Source: Bacteroidota bacterium (GTDB taxonomy: Bacteria; Bacteroidota; Rhodothermia; Balneolales; HLUCCA01). From it: a stretch of 64,000 nucleotides of DNA. Made by a program: the position numbers and the translations under genes. This document shows positions 52,729 to 62,379 of the stretch, piece after piece (within the stretch, counting starts at the first letter, position 1; every line of letters starts with the position of its first letter). The notes under the pieces are model-generated. The model made no database searches. It saw nothing but the letters and a program-made list of their open reading frames with translations, and was not told the DNA's origin. The stretch covers positions 62,001 through 126,000 of the forward strand of contig JAFIEZ010000010.1 of the NCBI GenBank assembly GCA_020832235.1. The letters run 5' to 3'.

Positions 52729-52784
52729 ACGATATGATGTCCGTGATGTCGATGCACATGAAGATGAGTGATGTTTGAAATCAT
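52686..52784 (-). CDS. hisL: Histidine operon leader peptide (HisL-like), 32 residues
   Basis: ATG at 52784-52782 to TAA at 52688-52686: 32 codons of which ten are histidine (residues 7, 9, 11, 13, 14, 16, 17, 24, 29, 31). It lies 92 bases before hisG on the same strand. Such a His count by chance is very unlikely. When charged histidine tRNA is scarce, ribosomes would stall within it and let the antiterminator form. The His codons are spread rather than in one run as in E. coli HisL. Confidence 0.85.
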   Translation of the reverse strand: MISNITHLHVHRHHGHHIVAVSVHQFAGHLHA

Positions 52785-52979
52785 GTTCTAAATATAAAGA
52801 AAAATGAACGTGATGGCAGAGCGATTTTTTAAATAGCGAATTCTAGTTGCAATATTTTATTGAAAGCGCTTTTCTGTTGATATGAGTTCGCTTATATTGA
52901 TTTTAAACCTATTTAATCTTGGTGCGAAGCGGTTGCGGCTTCCCCGCAGCTACTTCCCCAAAAAGGCTGGAGGTAGATT
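52785..52979. other. Divergent promoter region of the his operon and the DASS transporter
   Basis: About 195 AT-rich bases between the leader peptide (minus) and the transporter gene (plus). Both promoters must lie here, but I cannot assign boxes confidently. No other gene seen. Confidence 0.5.
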
Positions 52980-54446
52980 ATGGCTGCGCTCATGTCGGAG
53001 TACGGAAACAGGCAACGTTACGGTCTCATTGGAGGGTTACTGGTATTTCTTCTCATCGTTTTTCTCCCTGCACCACAGGGGTTATCGCAGGAAGCCTGGT
53101 TTACGGCAGCTGTTGCTATGTTGATGGCGGTATGGTGGGTAACCGAGGCCCTGCCGATTCCTGCAACGGCCCTGGTTCCGATTGTGATGTTTCCTATCCT
53201 GGAAGTTTCCAGCATCCGTGAGGCCACCGCGCCGTTCGCCAATCCCCTTATCTATCTGTTTATGGGTGGATTTATCATCGCCATTGCTATGGAAAAATCG
53301 GAACTGCATCGCCGTATAGCTCTGAATGTTGTTCGCATGGTTGGAACCCGTCCGATGAATATTGTAGCTGGATTCATGATTGCGGCGGCTTTTTTGAGTA
53401 TGTGGGTGAGTAATACGGCAACGGCGCTGATGATGCTTCCCATAGCCTTATCGGTGGTGCATCTGGTAGAGGACAAAAAAGACATTAAAAATCAGAATCT
53501 TCAGTTCAATTTTTCCTTATGTCTGGTCTTATGTATAGCCTACGGCTGTAACATAGGAGGGATGGGAACGTTGATTGGAACTCCGCCAAATGCACTGATG
53601 GCAGGTTTCATGCTCGATAACTATCAGGTTGAAATCAGTTTTGCGCAATGGATGCTCATAGGTGTACCCTTGGTGGTGATATCGCTTCCGCTTGTATATT
53701 TGTTGCTCACCAAGGTTTTGTATCCTATCACCCTCAAGGAGATTCCCGGCGGCAGAGAGCTAATTAACAAGCAGCTCAGCGGAATTGGACGGATGTCGGT
53801 TCGTGAGCGTATTGTTGCAGTAGTATTTACGAGTACAGCTATGATGTGGATTTTCCAGCAGCAACTGGTGGCTTACGTACCGGAGTTGAGCGATACCGGT
53901 ATTGCAATTATGGGCGCATTGCTGTTGTTTATGATCCCGGTAGATTTCAAAAAAGGTGATTTTGTACTTAACTGGAATGATGCCAAACGGTTGCCCTGGG
54001 ATATACTCGTCCTTTTCGGTGGCGGACTGAGTCTGGCTGCGGCCATAAGCTCAACCGGACTTGCTTCATGGATGGGCGATTCCCTGCGGGCCCTCGATAC
54101 CTGGCCCATGATCGCCCTAATGGTACTATCGCTCACCATTATCATATTTCTCACAGAGGTTACCAGTAATACCGCAACAGCCGCTGCATTTATGCCTATT
54201 CTGGCATCTGTCGCTCTTGCGCTGGGTATTGACCCGCTTATGCTGGTAATTCCGGCGGCACTGGGAGCCAGCTGTGCGTTTATGTTGCCGGTAGCTACAC
54301 CGCCCAATGCAATTGTGTATGGGAGTGGATACATATCTATGCCTCAAATGGCCAAGGCCGGCTTTTGGGCAAACCTAATGATGATTGGTGTAATTACTGT
54401 GGCCAGCTATCTGCTGATGGGGTACGTTTTTGGAATCGTTTACTAG
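52980..54446 (+). CDS. DASS/SLC13 family anion:sodium symporter
   Basis: 488 residues with about 11-12 hydrophobic segments. The two hairpin SNT motifs that bind sodium and substrate carboxylate are intact: WVSNTATALMMLP (first half) and VTSNTATAAAFMP (second half), with GTPPNAL and ATPPNAIVYGSG after them. Family substrates are C4-dicarboxylates, citrate or sulfate. The pattern is closest to the dicarboxylate (SdcS/NaDC) type, but the substrate cannot be fixed by eye. Single gene followed by two hairpins. Confidence 0.93.
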   Translation: MAALMSEYGNRQRYGLIGGLLVFLLIVFLPAPQGLSQEAWFTAAVAMLMAVWWVTEALPIPATALVPIVMFPILEVSSIREATAPFANPLIYLFMGGFIIAIAMEKSELHRRIALNVVRMVGTRPMNIVAGFMIAAAFLSMWVSNTATALMMLPIALSVVHLVEDKKDIKNQNLQFNFSLCLVLCIAYGCNIGGMGTLIGTPPNALMAGFMLDNYQVEISFAQWMLIGVPLVVISLPLVYLLLTKVLYPITLKEIPGGRELINKQLSGIGRMSVRERIVAVVFTSTAMMWIFQQQLVAYVPELSDTGIAIMGALLLFMIPVDFKKGDFVLNWNDAKRLPWDILVLFGGGLSLAAAISSTGLASWMGDSLRALDTWPMIALMVLSLTIIIFLTEVTSNTATAAAFMPILASVALALGIDPLMLVIPAALGASCAFMLPVATPPNAIVYGSGYISMPQMAKAGFWANLMMIGVITVASYLLMGYVFGIVY

Positions 54447-54488
54447 AGCATACCTGCACATTGCTTTTATTCACCAAGATAAAAATAA

Positions 54489-54519
54489 AGGCCCGACCGT
54501 ATTTCCAACGGGCGGGCCT
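54489..54519 (-). terminator. Hairpin terminator after the transporter gene
   Basis: AGGCCCG (54489-54495) pairs with CGGGCCT (54513-54519), extended inward by CCGT/ACGG. The T-rich tract follows on the minus strand (complement of the A-rich 54479-54488), while on the plus strand there is none. It may act in both directions by stem strength. Confidence 0.55.
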
Positions 54520-54523
54520 GAAT

Positions 54524-54545
54524 ACCGTCAGGTCATCATGACGGT
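54524..54545. repeat. Second hairpin after the transporter gene
   Basis: ACCGTCA (54524-54530) and TGACGGT (54539-54545) form a 7-bp perfect inverted repeat, 4 bases after the first hairpin. No T-run follows. Confidence 0.5.
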
Positions 54546-54898
54546 TATTGCTGGGGTATAAGAAATTCTATAAAAAAGGTTTGCCCTCAGTATTTAACAT
54601 TCGGATGCGTATAGATGATTTGGTTATGCGTTAATAACACTAGCATAAAAGGCTGTACCTACACAAGGCTGAAGTGTTTCGAAAAAAAATATGGTGGGAA
54701 AACAGGGTGCTGGCTTAAGTACATTGCTCTAACGCAATTGCATAAAAGATATTTGATTTATCGAACTAATAAAATACGAATATCGTTATTAGATTTAAAA
54801 TCTCTTCTCTCTCGTGTAGTATTTATGCATTATATACGATAATAACGACGATTCTTTGTATTTTCGGAATCTGAAATTTTTTTTGCCAAACCAATTCC
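54546..54898. other. AT-rich gene-free region before lepA
   Basis: About 350 bases, very AT-rich. A 75-codon frame at 54615-54842 has no recognisable character and no ribosome site, so I leave it out. It presumably holds the lepA promoter. Confidence 0.5.
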
Positions 54899-56695
54899 AT
54901 GAAGCACATTCGCAATTTTTGCATTATTGCACACATCGACCACGGAAAATCTACACTTGCCGACCGTTTGCTTGAGCGAACAGGAACTATCACCGAACGG
55001 GATATGCAGAATCAGGTACTCGACGATATGGACCTGGAACGTGAACGGGGAATCACGATTAAAAGTCATGCCATCCGAATGGATTATACCGCCTGGGATG
55101 GTCAGAAATACGCATTTAACCTGATTGATACGCCCGGTCACGTAGATTTTGCCTATGAGGTATCCCGTGCTTTGAAAGCATGCGAGGGTGCTATTCTGGT
55201 TGTGGATGCATCGCAGGGTGTGGAAGCGCAGACTATATCTAATTTGTATCAGGCAATCGATCAAGGCCTTGAAATTATTCCCGTACTCAATAAAATAGAT
55301 CTGCCCGGAGCCGAACCAGAGATTATAGCGCAGCAGGTAATGGACTTGATTGGTTGCAAACGGGAAGAAATACTCTCCGTCTCCGGAAAGACAGGTGACG
55401 GTGTAGAAGATCTGTTGGAGGAAGTTGTAAAACGGATACCTCCTCCAAGCGGTGATCCTGAAGCACCCTTACGCGCACTTATTTTTGACTCTGTTTTCAA
55501 CACCTACCGCGGATCTGTGGTGTACGTTCGGGTTATGGACGGAGTGCTAAAAAAAGGGGAGAAAATTCGATTCATGGCCGCCGATAAAGTCTACGATGCC
55601 GATGAAATCGGGTACCTCCGCATGAAAAACGATCCCCGTGATGAGATACGCGCTGGCGAAGTAGGTTACATCATAGGCAGTGTTAAAACGCTGGAAGACA
55701 CCAAAGTCGGAGATACCATTACTACTGTTGGTCGACCGTGTGAATTGGCCATTCCAGGATTTAAACTGGTAAAACCCATGGTTTTTAGTGGGTTGTATCC
55801 TACAAACAGCGAAGACTTTGAAGGCTTGCGAACAGCCCTCGAGAAGCTTCAGCTCAACGATGCATCGCTGCAGTTTATTCCGGAAACATCCGTCGCCCTT
55901 GGATTCGGATTTCGTGCAGGATTTCTGGGTATGCTCCATATGGAAATCATTCAGGAACGACTCGATCGTGAATTTGATATGGACATCATTACAACGGTTC
56001 CAAACGTAGAGTATGAAGTGCATACGGAGGATGGTAGAACAGTTATCGTTGATAATCCAAGCGATATGCCACCCGCAGGTAATATCAAGGCCATCTATGA
56101 GCCGTATATTCGTGCACAGATTATATGTCCTGCCGAGTACATCGGTGCGGTCATGAAACTCTGCCAGGAGCGACGTGGCATGTTCAAAAACACTACCTAT
56201 TTGGATACCTCAAGGGTAGACATTACCTACGAGCTTCCACTCGCTGAAATCGTATTCGACTTTTATGACAAGCTCAAAAGCAATACGCGCGGTTATGCTT
56301 CGTTGGATTATGAGTTCATTGACATCCGCGAAGGAAAAATGGTGCGCCTCGATATTTTGCTCAACGGTGAACCCGTTGACGCCCTTTCCAGCATCGTTCA
56401 CCGCGATAAAGCATATGAGTGGGGTAAACGACTGTGTTCTAAGCTCAAAGAGCTCATCCCACGGCAGATGTACGAGGTAATAATTCAGGCCGCAATCGGC
56501 TCTAAAGTCATCTCCCGAGATACAATCAGAGCCCTGCGAAAAGATGTACTTGCCAAGTGTTATGGCGGTGATATATCACGTAAACGAAAGCTTCTGGAAA
56601 AGCAGAAAGAAGGGAAAAAGCGCATGAAGCAGGTTGGCTCGGTAGAAATACCTCAGGAGGCTTTCCTTGCGGTACTGTCTATGGACAATGGATAA
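54899..56695 (+). CDS. lepA: Elongation factor 4 (LepA), ribosomal GTPase
   Basis: 598 residues. G1 [16 protein letters not shown] near the start, switch [15 protein letters not shown]3 [12 protein letters not shown]4 [14 protein letters not shown]4-specific C-terminal domain at about 490-598 ([19 protein letters not shown] and [34 protein letters not shown] split over the tail). LepA back-translocates or remodels stalled/initiating ribosomes. Start ATG directly follows an AT-rich leader. Co-directional with the secreted protein and lepB downstream, 30 bases apart. Confidence 0.98.
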   Translation: MKHIRNFCIIAHIDHGKSTLADRLLERTGTITERDMQNQVLDDMDLERERGITIKSHAIRMDYTAWDGQKYAFNLIDTPGHVDFAYEVSRALKACEGAILVVDASQGVEAQTISNLYQAIDQGLEIIPVLNKIDLPGAEPEIIAQQVMDLIGCKREEILSVSGKTGDGVEDLLEEVVKRIPPPSGDPEAPLRALIFDSVFNTYRGSVVYVRVMDGVLKKGEKIRFMAADKVYDADEIGYLRMKNDPRDEIRAGEVGYIIGSVKTLEDTKVGDTITTVGRPCELAIPGFKLVKPMVFSGLYPTNSEDFEGLRTALEKLQLNDASLQFIPETSVALGFGFRAGFLGMLHMEIIQERLDREFDMDIITTVPNVEYEVHTEDGRTVIVDNPSDMPPAGNIKAIYEPYIRAQIICPAEYIGAVMKLCQERRGMFKNTTYLDTSRVDITYELPLAEIVFDFYDKLKSNTRGYASLDYEFIDIREGKMVRLDILLNGEPVDALSSIVHRDKAYEWGKRLCSKLKELIPRQMYEVIIQAAIGSKVISRDTIRALRKDVLAKCYGGDISRKRKLLEKQKEGKKRMKQVGSVEIPQEAFLAVLSMDNG

Positions 56696-56725
56696 ATCCC
56701 ACACGTAACTAGTTCACACACCTTT

Positions 56726-57331
56726 ATGAAACTCTATCGTTTTCCTCTCATGTTTATGTTAATGCTGGTTTTATTTACAGCCAGTGTTCAGGCACAAACA
56801 TTGCCAACTTTTGCTGCACCGGAAATTCGCATGGTGCCGAATGCTGAGAAAGCAGCTTTCGAGCGAAGATTTGCAGACATTACAATGACAGGCGCCGGAT
56901 TTCAGGGAGGGACTGTCATCGACCAGCTGCCTACCTCTGAAATAAGATCCAGACTCCAGGCCGTTTTCGGAAATCCAACCGTAACCTTGGATGATTTTAT
57001 CAGCGCAGCCTCAATACGGCCGGCCAATTCCATTCAGTTCGAATATTGGTTCGTTGTGAATGACAGTATACCCATGATTATACTAGACATCGACGGGCCA
57101 TTTACCCGCGGTCTGGTGTATGCCGGCTCTATTGAATATATTGACATGATGCCGGAAATTAAAAGAACGCTCTCTCGCAAGCTCATGGGGATAAACAGAC
57201 CCGGAGAGTTTACAGATGTGTTTTATTCTCCTGAGCGGCGCCAATGGTTCCGTGTTTCTTATGCCAACGGTGAGTATGCTACGGAAGAAATTGCTCGTCC
57301 GGCACGATTTAATCGTATTAATCTTAACTAG
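56726..57331 (+). CDS. Secreted protein of unknown function between lepA and lepB
   Basis: 201 residues with a clear signal peptide (FPLMFMLMLVLFTASVQAQ, cleavage after AQA/Q). The mature part of about 178 residues has no motif I recognise; it contains a mixed alpha/beta pattern (QFEYWFVVNDSIPMIILDIDGPF) and a tail WFRVSYANGEYATEEIARP. Its place between lepA and the signal peptidase gene suggests only shared transcription. No cysteine and no lipobox. Confidence 0.75.
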   Translation: MKLYRFPLMFMLMLVLFTASVQAQTLPTFAAPEIRMVPNAEKAAFERRFADITMTGAGFQGGTVIDQLPTSEIRSRLQAVFGNPTVTLDDFISAASIRPANSIQFEYWFVVNDSIPMIILDIDGPFTRGLVYAGSIEYIDMMPEIKRTLSRKLMGINRPGEFTDVFYSPERRQWFRVSYANGEYATEEIARPARFNRINLN

Positions 57332-57345
57332 AACGAGGTTCTCCA

Positions 57346-58437
57346 TTGAGTAAGAACGAGAAAGCGTCGCGCCGCACCTCACGGCGAAAAGATCGAAATG
57401 AACCTGATACCGTTGAAAAAGCAAAAGCGTGGGCGAAAAGCTGGTTGGATGCAGCTCTCTGGGCATTTGTTGTCGCCATAATTATCAGGACATTCTTCTT
57501 TGAGGCTTATAGAATTCCGACCCCCTCAATGGAACAAACCTTGCTCACCGGGGACTTTCTCATTGTTTCAAAGATGAATTACGGTCCGCGCACCCCGATG
57601 ACTATCGGTGTGCCATTTACCTCTATTCATGTTCCTGGAGTAACCCTTCCGTGGTTCCGTATTCCCGGCTTTCAGAATATCAAGCGAAACGACATCGTTG
57701 TATTTAACTATCCGGTTGATGCGGTTCCGATTTCTCAACGTACAAACTACATTAAACGGGCGGTGGGTATGCCCGGTGATGAGCTGGAGATTCGTGAGAA
57801 AGTACTCTACATAAATGGTGAACCAGCCGAATATCGCGATACCTATGAGCAACTCTACACAGTAACCATGCGCGAACGGCTGCGATTGAGTGAATCGAAG
57901 GTTCGCCTTGCTGGTGGCTCTCTGCTGGGGAGTGAAACACCCGGAAGTTTCGTGGTAAACATGAGTCCACCCGTACGGCGGGAGGTGGAAACTTGGCCTG
58001 AGGTTGAGTCGATTGAACCTCGTATGCGACCGGCGTCCGCCCAGGATTATGTCCGCAATAATTTTACGTTTCGTCGGGGGATGAGTGGTAACCAGGATCA
58101 TCTGCCTGCTTTTGTGATTCCTTACAAAGGAATGGAATTGGCATTAGATACGGAAACGTGGCCAATATACCGTGATGTGGTGGAAAGGCATGAGGGAAAT
58201 ACAGTTCAGATCACGGATGACGGATTTTTGATTAACGGAGAGTTAACTACCACCTATATCATTCAGAAAGATTATTATTTCATGATGGGTGATAACCGTG
58301 ATAATAGTGAAGATTCCCGGCATTGGGGCTTTGTTCCAGACAATCATGTCATCGGTAAGCCGGCTATCTTATATTTTTCGTGGGACCATGACCGAAACCT
58401 GCCTCGCTTTAACAGGTTGTTTTCTCTCATTCGATAG
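57346..58437 (+). CDS. lepB: Signal peptidase I LepB
   Basis: Membrane serine protease that removes signal peptides of exported proteins. 363 residues: basic N-terminus, TM helix about 36-52, catalytic Ser61 in RIPTPSMEQTLLTGD, catalytic Lys137 in NYIKRAVGMPGDELEI, and the C-terminal MMGDNRDNSEDSRHWGFVP box. A long insert (about 165-270) between the Lys and the last box makes it larger than the 250-320 residues usual elsewhere, as in many Bacteroidota. Start codon is TTG at 57346 with GAGG upstream; no ATG is available in range. Confidence 0.96.
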   Translation: MSKNEKASRRTSRRKDRNEPDTVEKAKAWAKSWLDAALWAFVVAIIIRTFFFEAYRIPTPSMEQTLLTGDFLIVSKMNYGPRTPMTIGVPFTSIHVPGVTLPWFRIPGFQNIKRNDIVVFNYPVDAVPISQRTNYIKRAVGMPGDELEIREKVLYINGEPAEYRDTYEQLYTVTMRERLRLSESKVRLAGGSLLGSETPGSFVVNMSPPVRREVETWPEVESIEPRMRPASAQDYVRNNFTFRRGMSGNQDHLPAFVIPYKGMELALDTETWPIYRDVVERHEGNTVQITDDGFLINGELTTTYIIQKDYYFMMGDNRDNSEDSRHWGFVPDNHVIGKPAILYFSWDHDRNLPRFNRLFSLIR

Positions 58438-58525
58438 TATTTCCGTACGATCACACAGCCGCTGTTCTGACCTGCACGTTTGATTTACTTCGTAGTGTCC
58501 AACGAATCCGTGATTTCGAGGTATA

Positions 58526-59635
58526 TCAGGCTTTAGCTATAGTTTTACCTCTGGCCTGACCTTCGCGAATAGCCAACTGACCGCAACCTGCGTCAATGTC
58601 ATCCCCACGGCTCCTTCGTACTGTAGCTCGAACACGCTGAGCCGATAACTGCTTCATAAATGCATTTAGCCTGTCTTCTCTGGCACGTTGCAAAGCTACA
58701 CCCAATACATTGTTATACATAATAATGTTTACCTTGCTGGGCAACCATCTGGTAATTGCAGCCAGATTCCGTGCATCTTCAGGATTGTCGTTGAAACCAT
58801 CAAAGAGCAGATACTCAAACGTAACCGGTTTCCCCGTCAAACGGTTATAATACTGAAGCGCATCTTTCAGAGCATGTAAATTCAGGGAGTCGTTAATAGG
58901 CATGATCTGGTCTCGCTTGTCATCCGATGCAGCATGCAAAGATATGGCCAGATTGAAATCCCGTTTTTCATCACCAATTTGTTTAATCTGCTTGGTTAAT
59001 CCAACTGTAGATACGGTAATTCGTTTGGGGGAAAGATCCAACGAAAGGGGGTCGGTCAGTATTTCGGTAGACGTCATCACCGCCTGATAGTTATGCAAAG
59101 GCTCTCCCATACCCATGTAAACGATATTCGTGATACGCTTGCCAAAACGCTCAAGGGCGTCCAGATTAATGGTGGTAATCTGGTCTACTATTTCACCGGG
59201 GCTCAAATTTCGGAAAAACCCCATTTTACCGGTTGCGCAAAAAGCGCATCCAAATACACAGCCTACCTGCGATGAAACGCATACCGTTAAACGATCGGCA
59301 ACACCATCGTCAAAAAATTCGGGAATAAGAACCGCTTCAACCTGATTTCCATCATGTAAATTGTACAGGTACTTGGTAGTTCCGTCTTTTGAGGTTTGCT
59401 TTTGATGCAAAGTCAGACTGCGTATATACGCTACCTCCGAAAGCTTTTGCCTCAGATCTTTTGGCAGATTGGTCATCTCTTCAAATGTAACAGCTCCCTT
59501 TTGGTAGAGCCACTGAAAAATCTGGTCGCTGCGGAATTTTTTCATGCCCAATCCAAGGCACAGTGCTCTGAGCTCTTCTTTATTGAGCGATTTCAGGTCG
59601 TGCAAAGCAGTTTTTTGAAGGGCTTCTTCATTCAT
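58526..59635 (-). CDS. rlmN: Dual-specificity RNA methyltransferase RlmN
   Basis: Radical-SAM enzyme that makes m2A2503 in 23S rRNA and m2A37 in tRNAs. 369 residues. The [4Fe-4S] motif is C126-x3-C130-x2-C133 in VGCVFGCAFCATG, followed by GMGEPLHNY and TVSTVGLTKQI. The methyl-carrying Cys lies in the C-terminal DIDAGCGQLA. Last gene of an lgt-containing operon; overlaps lgt by 4 bases. Confidence 0.97.
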   Translation of the reverse strand: MNEEALQKTALHDLKSLNKEELRALCLGLGMKKFRSDQIFQWLYQKGAVTFEEMTNLPKDLRQKLSEVAYIRSLTLHQKQTSKDGTTKYLYNLHDGNQVEAVLIPEFFDDGVADRLTVCVSSQVGCVFGCAFCATGKMGFFRNLSPGEIVDQITTINLDALERFGKRITNIVYMGMGEPLHNYQAVMTSTEILTDPLSLDLSPKRITVSTVGLTKQIKQIGDEKRDFNLAISLHAASDDKRDQIMPINDSLNLHALKDALQYYNRLTGKPVTFEYLLFDGFNDNPEDARNLAAITRWLPSKVNIIMYNNVLGVALQRAREDRLNAFMKQLSAQRVRATVRRSRGDDIDAGCGQLAIREGQARGKTIAKA

Positions 59636-60693
59636 GATGTTACAGCGTTTCTTTCCTGTAGACCTTTCTTCCAGTCGGCCTTAGCGAGCAGCCAGATTCC
59701 AACGGCTACAAGCGGTAAGCTTAAAATCTGGCCCATACTCAGGAATGCGAGGGTTTCATCGAAACCGGGTTGACGTTCCTTGGCAAATTCAATGACAAAT
59801 CGTGCCAGAAATATTCCGGCCATAAATATCCCTGATAAAATTCCGACAGGCGGGTTATTCCGGAAATATCTATATACAAAAATCAGTATGACAAAAATGA
59901 CCATGTATAAAAACGATTCGTATAACATGGCAGGATGACGAGGTACCATGTCTTCGCGAACAAAAATAACGGCCCAGCTAACGTCGGTCGGACTTCCAAG
60001 GATTTCGGAATTGAAAAAATTCCCAATCCGTACAAAGCTGCCTCCGATAGCAAAGGGTATTGCTATACGATCTGCTGTCCACAAAAAGCCCGAATCGGGA
60101 TACTTCCGTGTAAACGCATAAATGGCGAGCAGAACGCCGGCAACAGCCCCGTGTGAGGCGAGTCCGCCCTGCCAGAAATAAAAGATTTCATTCAAGTTGC
60201 GGATGTAGTAATCGAAGTCGTAAAAGAACACATGACCTAAGCGGGCACCTAGAACGGTTCCAATCATGAGGTATATGAACAATGTCTCGGGTTGTTCCTG
60301 TGGCTTACCGGCATGCTCAAAGGTTTTACTGCCAAGGTAGTATCCCAACAGAAAAGAAGCGGCAAACATGAGTCCGTACCATCGTATAGCAATCGGACCG
60401 ATCTGCGAGATGGTTCCCGCCTCAGCAGCGATAAATAACAACTGCCCTAGGGAAAACGCAGCAATACCAATACCTATTTGCTGAATTTTGTTTAGTGAAG
60501 AACCCTCTTCGTTTTGTTTCTTGCGTCGTTTTCCTGTTTTTCCGGTTTGGGTAGACTTCGAGAAAAAAGAAACAGCACCGAGATACATCACAAAAGCCAG
60601 CACAATGCCAGGAATACTGATTGAAAATGGTAACTCAACAACTCCCAGGTCAAAAAGAATCGGACTCCCGTCCCATACAAAATAGTCTTGCAT
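59632..60693 (-). CDS. lgt: Prolipoprotein diacylglyceryl transferase Lgt
   Basis: Attaches diacylglycerol to the lipobox Cys of prelipoproteins. 353 residues with seven or more TM helices. Conserved motifs: HGAVAGVLLAIYAF, the Lgt signature VRIGNFFNSEILGSPTD with essential Arg, and HPAMLYESFLY. An extra hydrophilic stretch rich in Lys/Arg (about 45-65) near the N-terminus is longer than in E. coli. Starts 2 bases after cysS. The lipoprotein at 32666 is a likely substrate. Confidence 0.96.
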   Translation of the reverse strand: MQDYFVWDGSPILFDLGVVELPFSISIPGIVLAFVMYLGAVSFFSKSTQTGKTGKRRKKQNEEGSSLNKIQQIGIGIAAFSLGQLLFIAAEAGTISQIGPIAIRWYGLMFAASFLLGYYLGSKTFEHAGKPQEQPETLFIYLMIGTVLGARLGHVFFYDFDYYIRNLNEIFYFWQGGLASHGAVAGVLLAIYAFTRKYPDSGFLWTADRIAIPFAIGGSFVRIGNFFNSEILGSPTDVSWAVIFVREDMVPRHPAMLYESFLYMVIFVILIFVYRYFRNNPPVGILSGIFMAGIFLARFVIEFAKERQPGFDETLAFLSMGQILSLPLVAVGIWLLAKADWKKGLQERNAVTS

Positions 60694-60695
60694 AA

Positions 60696-62159
60696 TTAAT
60701 CTAGTTTATAGGTTGATCCGTTGGGACCGTCTTCGATCCGGATGCCGGCCTGAGCTAATGTATCGCGTATGAGGTCTGCTGTAGACCAGTCTTTAGACGA
60801 CCGCGCGTTAGCGCGAAGCTCAATAATGAGCTTAAGTGCATGATCCAGCTTTTCAGCTGCATCGTTGTCTGCATTGGCTGCCTGGCCTGAAACGGAAAGT
60901 CCGAGTACTTCATCAACGAATCTGAAAACGAACGACTGTACTTCGGCTATGTTTTCGGGAATATCTCCCTTCAGAATACCTGCCCGCAGAGGTTTCAGGT
61001 TTTCGAACAACACAGCCAGGGCCATAGCTGTGTTGAAATCGTCATTCATTCTGGATTCCAGTGTTTTTTTGAATCCCTCCAGGTTAAATGGGGCAGCAGC
61101 TGTGGGTGTACCCGCCTGGGCTATACTCTCTAGAATAGACATCAAGTTTTTGAGCCCTGTCTCAGCTGCTTCCAGTGCAGTCTCCGAAAAATCAGTTGTA
61201 CTTCGGTAATGACTTTGAAGCAGGAAAAAGCGAATCACTTGAGGTTTCCAACTGCGTGTCAGCAGGGGATGGTCACCGGTAAAAAATTGCTGTAAACTAA
61301 TGGCATTACCCAATGATTTACCCATTTTCTGACCATTCAGCGTTACCATATTATTGTGAAGCCAGTATTTCACAAATTCAGTATCGTGAACGCATTCACT
61401 TTGTGCAATTTCGCATTCATGGTGCGGAAACTGATTTTCAAGACCGCCTCCGTGGATATCAAAAGTTTTTCCCAGATACTTGTTGCTCATGGCCGAGCAT
61501 TCTATATGCCAACCGGGGTAACCCGGTCCCCACGGGGAAGGCCACTGCATGAGATGGGACTCGTCTGCGCGTTTCCAAAGGGCAAAATCGGCAGCATTGC
61601 GCTTATCTCCGGCGGTATTCACCCTTGTACCCGACTCGGCTTCGTCTAGCTTTCTTCCGCTGAGTTTTCCGTAATCAGAGTCGCTGTTTACATCGAAATA
61701 CACGTTTCCGTTTACTTCATACGCATGACCTTTTTTGATCAACTCTTCTATCATGGCTATTTGCTCGGGAATATGTCCCGTGGCGCGAGGTGATATGTCT
61801 GGCCGAAGTACATGTAGAGCGTCCATATCGCGGAAATAGGTATACGTGTAATGTTCGGCTATTTCCATGGGATCTTTTCGCTCCAGACGTGACTGCTTCT
61901 GAAGCTTGTCTTCACCAGAATCAGCATCGTCGGTCAGATGTCCTACATCCGTGATGTTTTGCACATAACGAACCTTATATCCCAGATATCGAAAATACCT
62001 CACAATCACGTCGAATGAAACGTAGCTTTTGGCGTGACCAAGGTGAGCGTCGCCATAAACGGTTGGTCCGCAAACATACATACCCACAAATCCCTCTTTA
62101 AGAGGAATGAATTCTTCTTTCTTTCGTGAAAGCGTATTAAAAACGTGTAATTTTTCCAT
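60696..62159 (-). CDS. cysS: Cysteinyl-tRNA synthetase CysS
   Basis: Class I synthetase. From ATG at 62159 (MEKLHVFNTLSRKKEEF) it has 487 residues; a frame extends 17 codons further up without similarity. HIGH-type motif in CGPTVYGDAHLGHAKSY, zinc ligands in this motif, WHIECSAMS and HHECEIAQSE, KMSKS variant KMGKSLGNAI, and a DALR-type anticodon domain plus the C-terminal zinc-less tail DWSTADLIRDTLAQAGI. First gene of cysS-lgt-rlmN. Confidence 0.97.
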   Translation of the reverse strand: MEKLHVFNTLSRKKEEFIPLKEGFVGMYVCGPTVYGDAHLGHAKSYVSFDVIVRYFRYLGYKVRYVQNITDVGHLTDDADSGEDKLQKQSRLERKDPMEIAEHYTYTYFRDMDALHVLRPDISPRATGHIPEQIAMIEELIKKGHAYEVNGNVYFDVNSDSDYGKLSGRKLDEAESGTRVNTAGDKRNAADFALWKRADESHLMQWPSPWGPGYPGWHIECSAMSNKYLGKTFDIHGGGLENQFPHHECEIAQSECVHDTEFVKYWLHNNMVTLNGQKMGKSLGNAISLQQFFTGDHPLLTRSWKPQVIRFFLLQSHYRSTTDFSETALEAAETGLKNLMSILESIAQAGTPTAAAPFNLEGFKKTLESRMNDDFNTAMALAVLFENLKPLRAGILKGDIPENIAEVQSFVFRFVDEVLGLSVSGQAANADNDAAEKLDHALKLIIELRANARSSKDWSTADLIRDTLAQAGIRIEDGPNGSTYKLD

Positions 62160-62379
62160 TGGACATCGGGAATCAGTATTGCTGCCTGAGGACGTTGAGA
62201 GCCTGCACAATTCTTCGGCTAACTAACTGTATAAAAATGTTTTGCGTAAATAGTAAGATGGTATTTAACCAAAAAAATGTATCTGTTAAAGATACGAAAC
62301 CTCGCCTCCATTATGAACCCGTAATTGGTTAAGGAATCTTTGTTCCACGCTTTTAACGGTCTTTTACTATTATAGGGTT
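62160..62379. other. Divergent intergenic region, cysS and glycerate kinase
   Basis: 220 AT-rich bases with both promoters expected. I see no riboswitch or T-box sequence and no gene. Confidence 0.45.

Noticed and set aside
54615-54842. 75-codon frame before lepA
   Set aside because: AT-rich random-like composition, no ribosome site, no motif.
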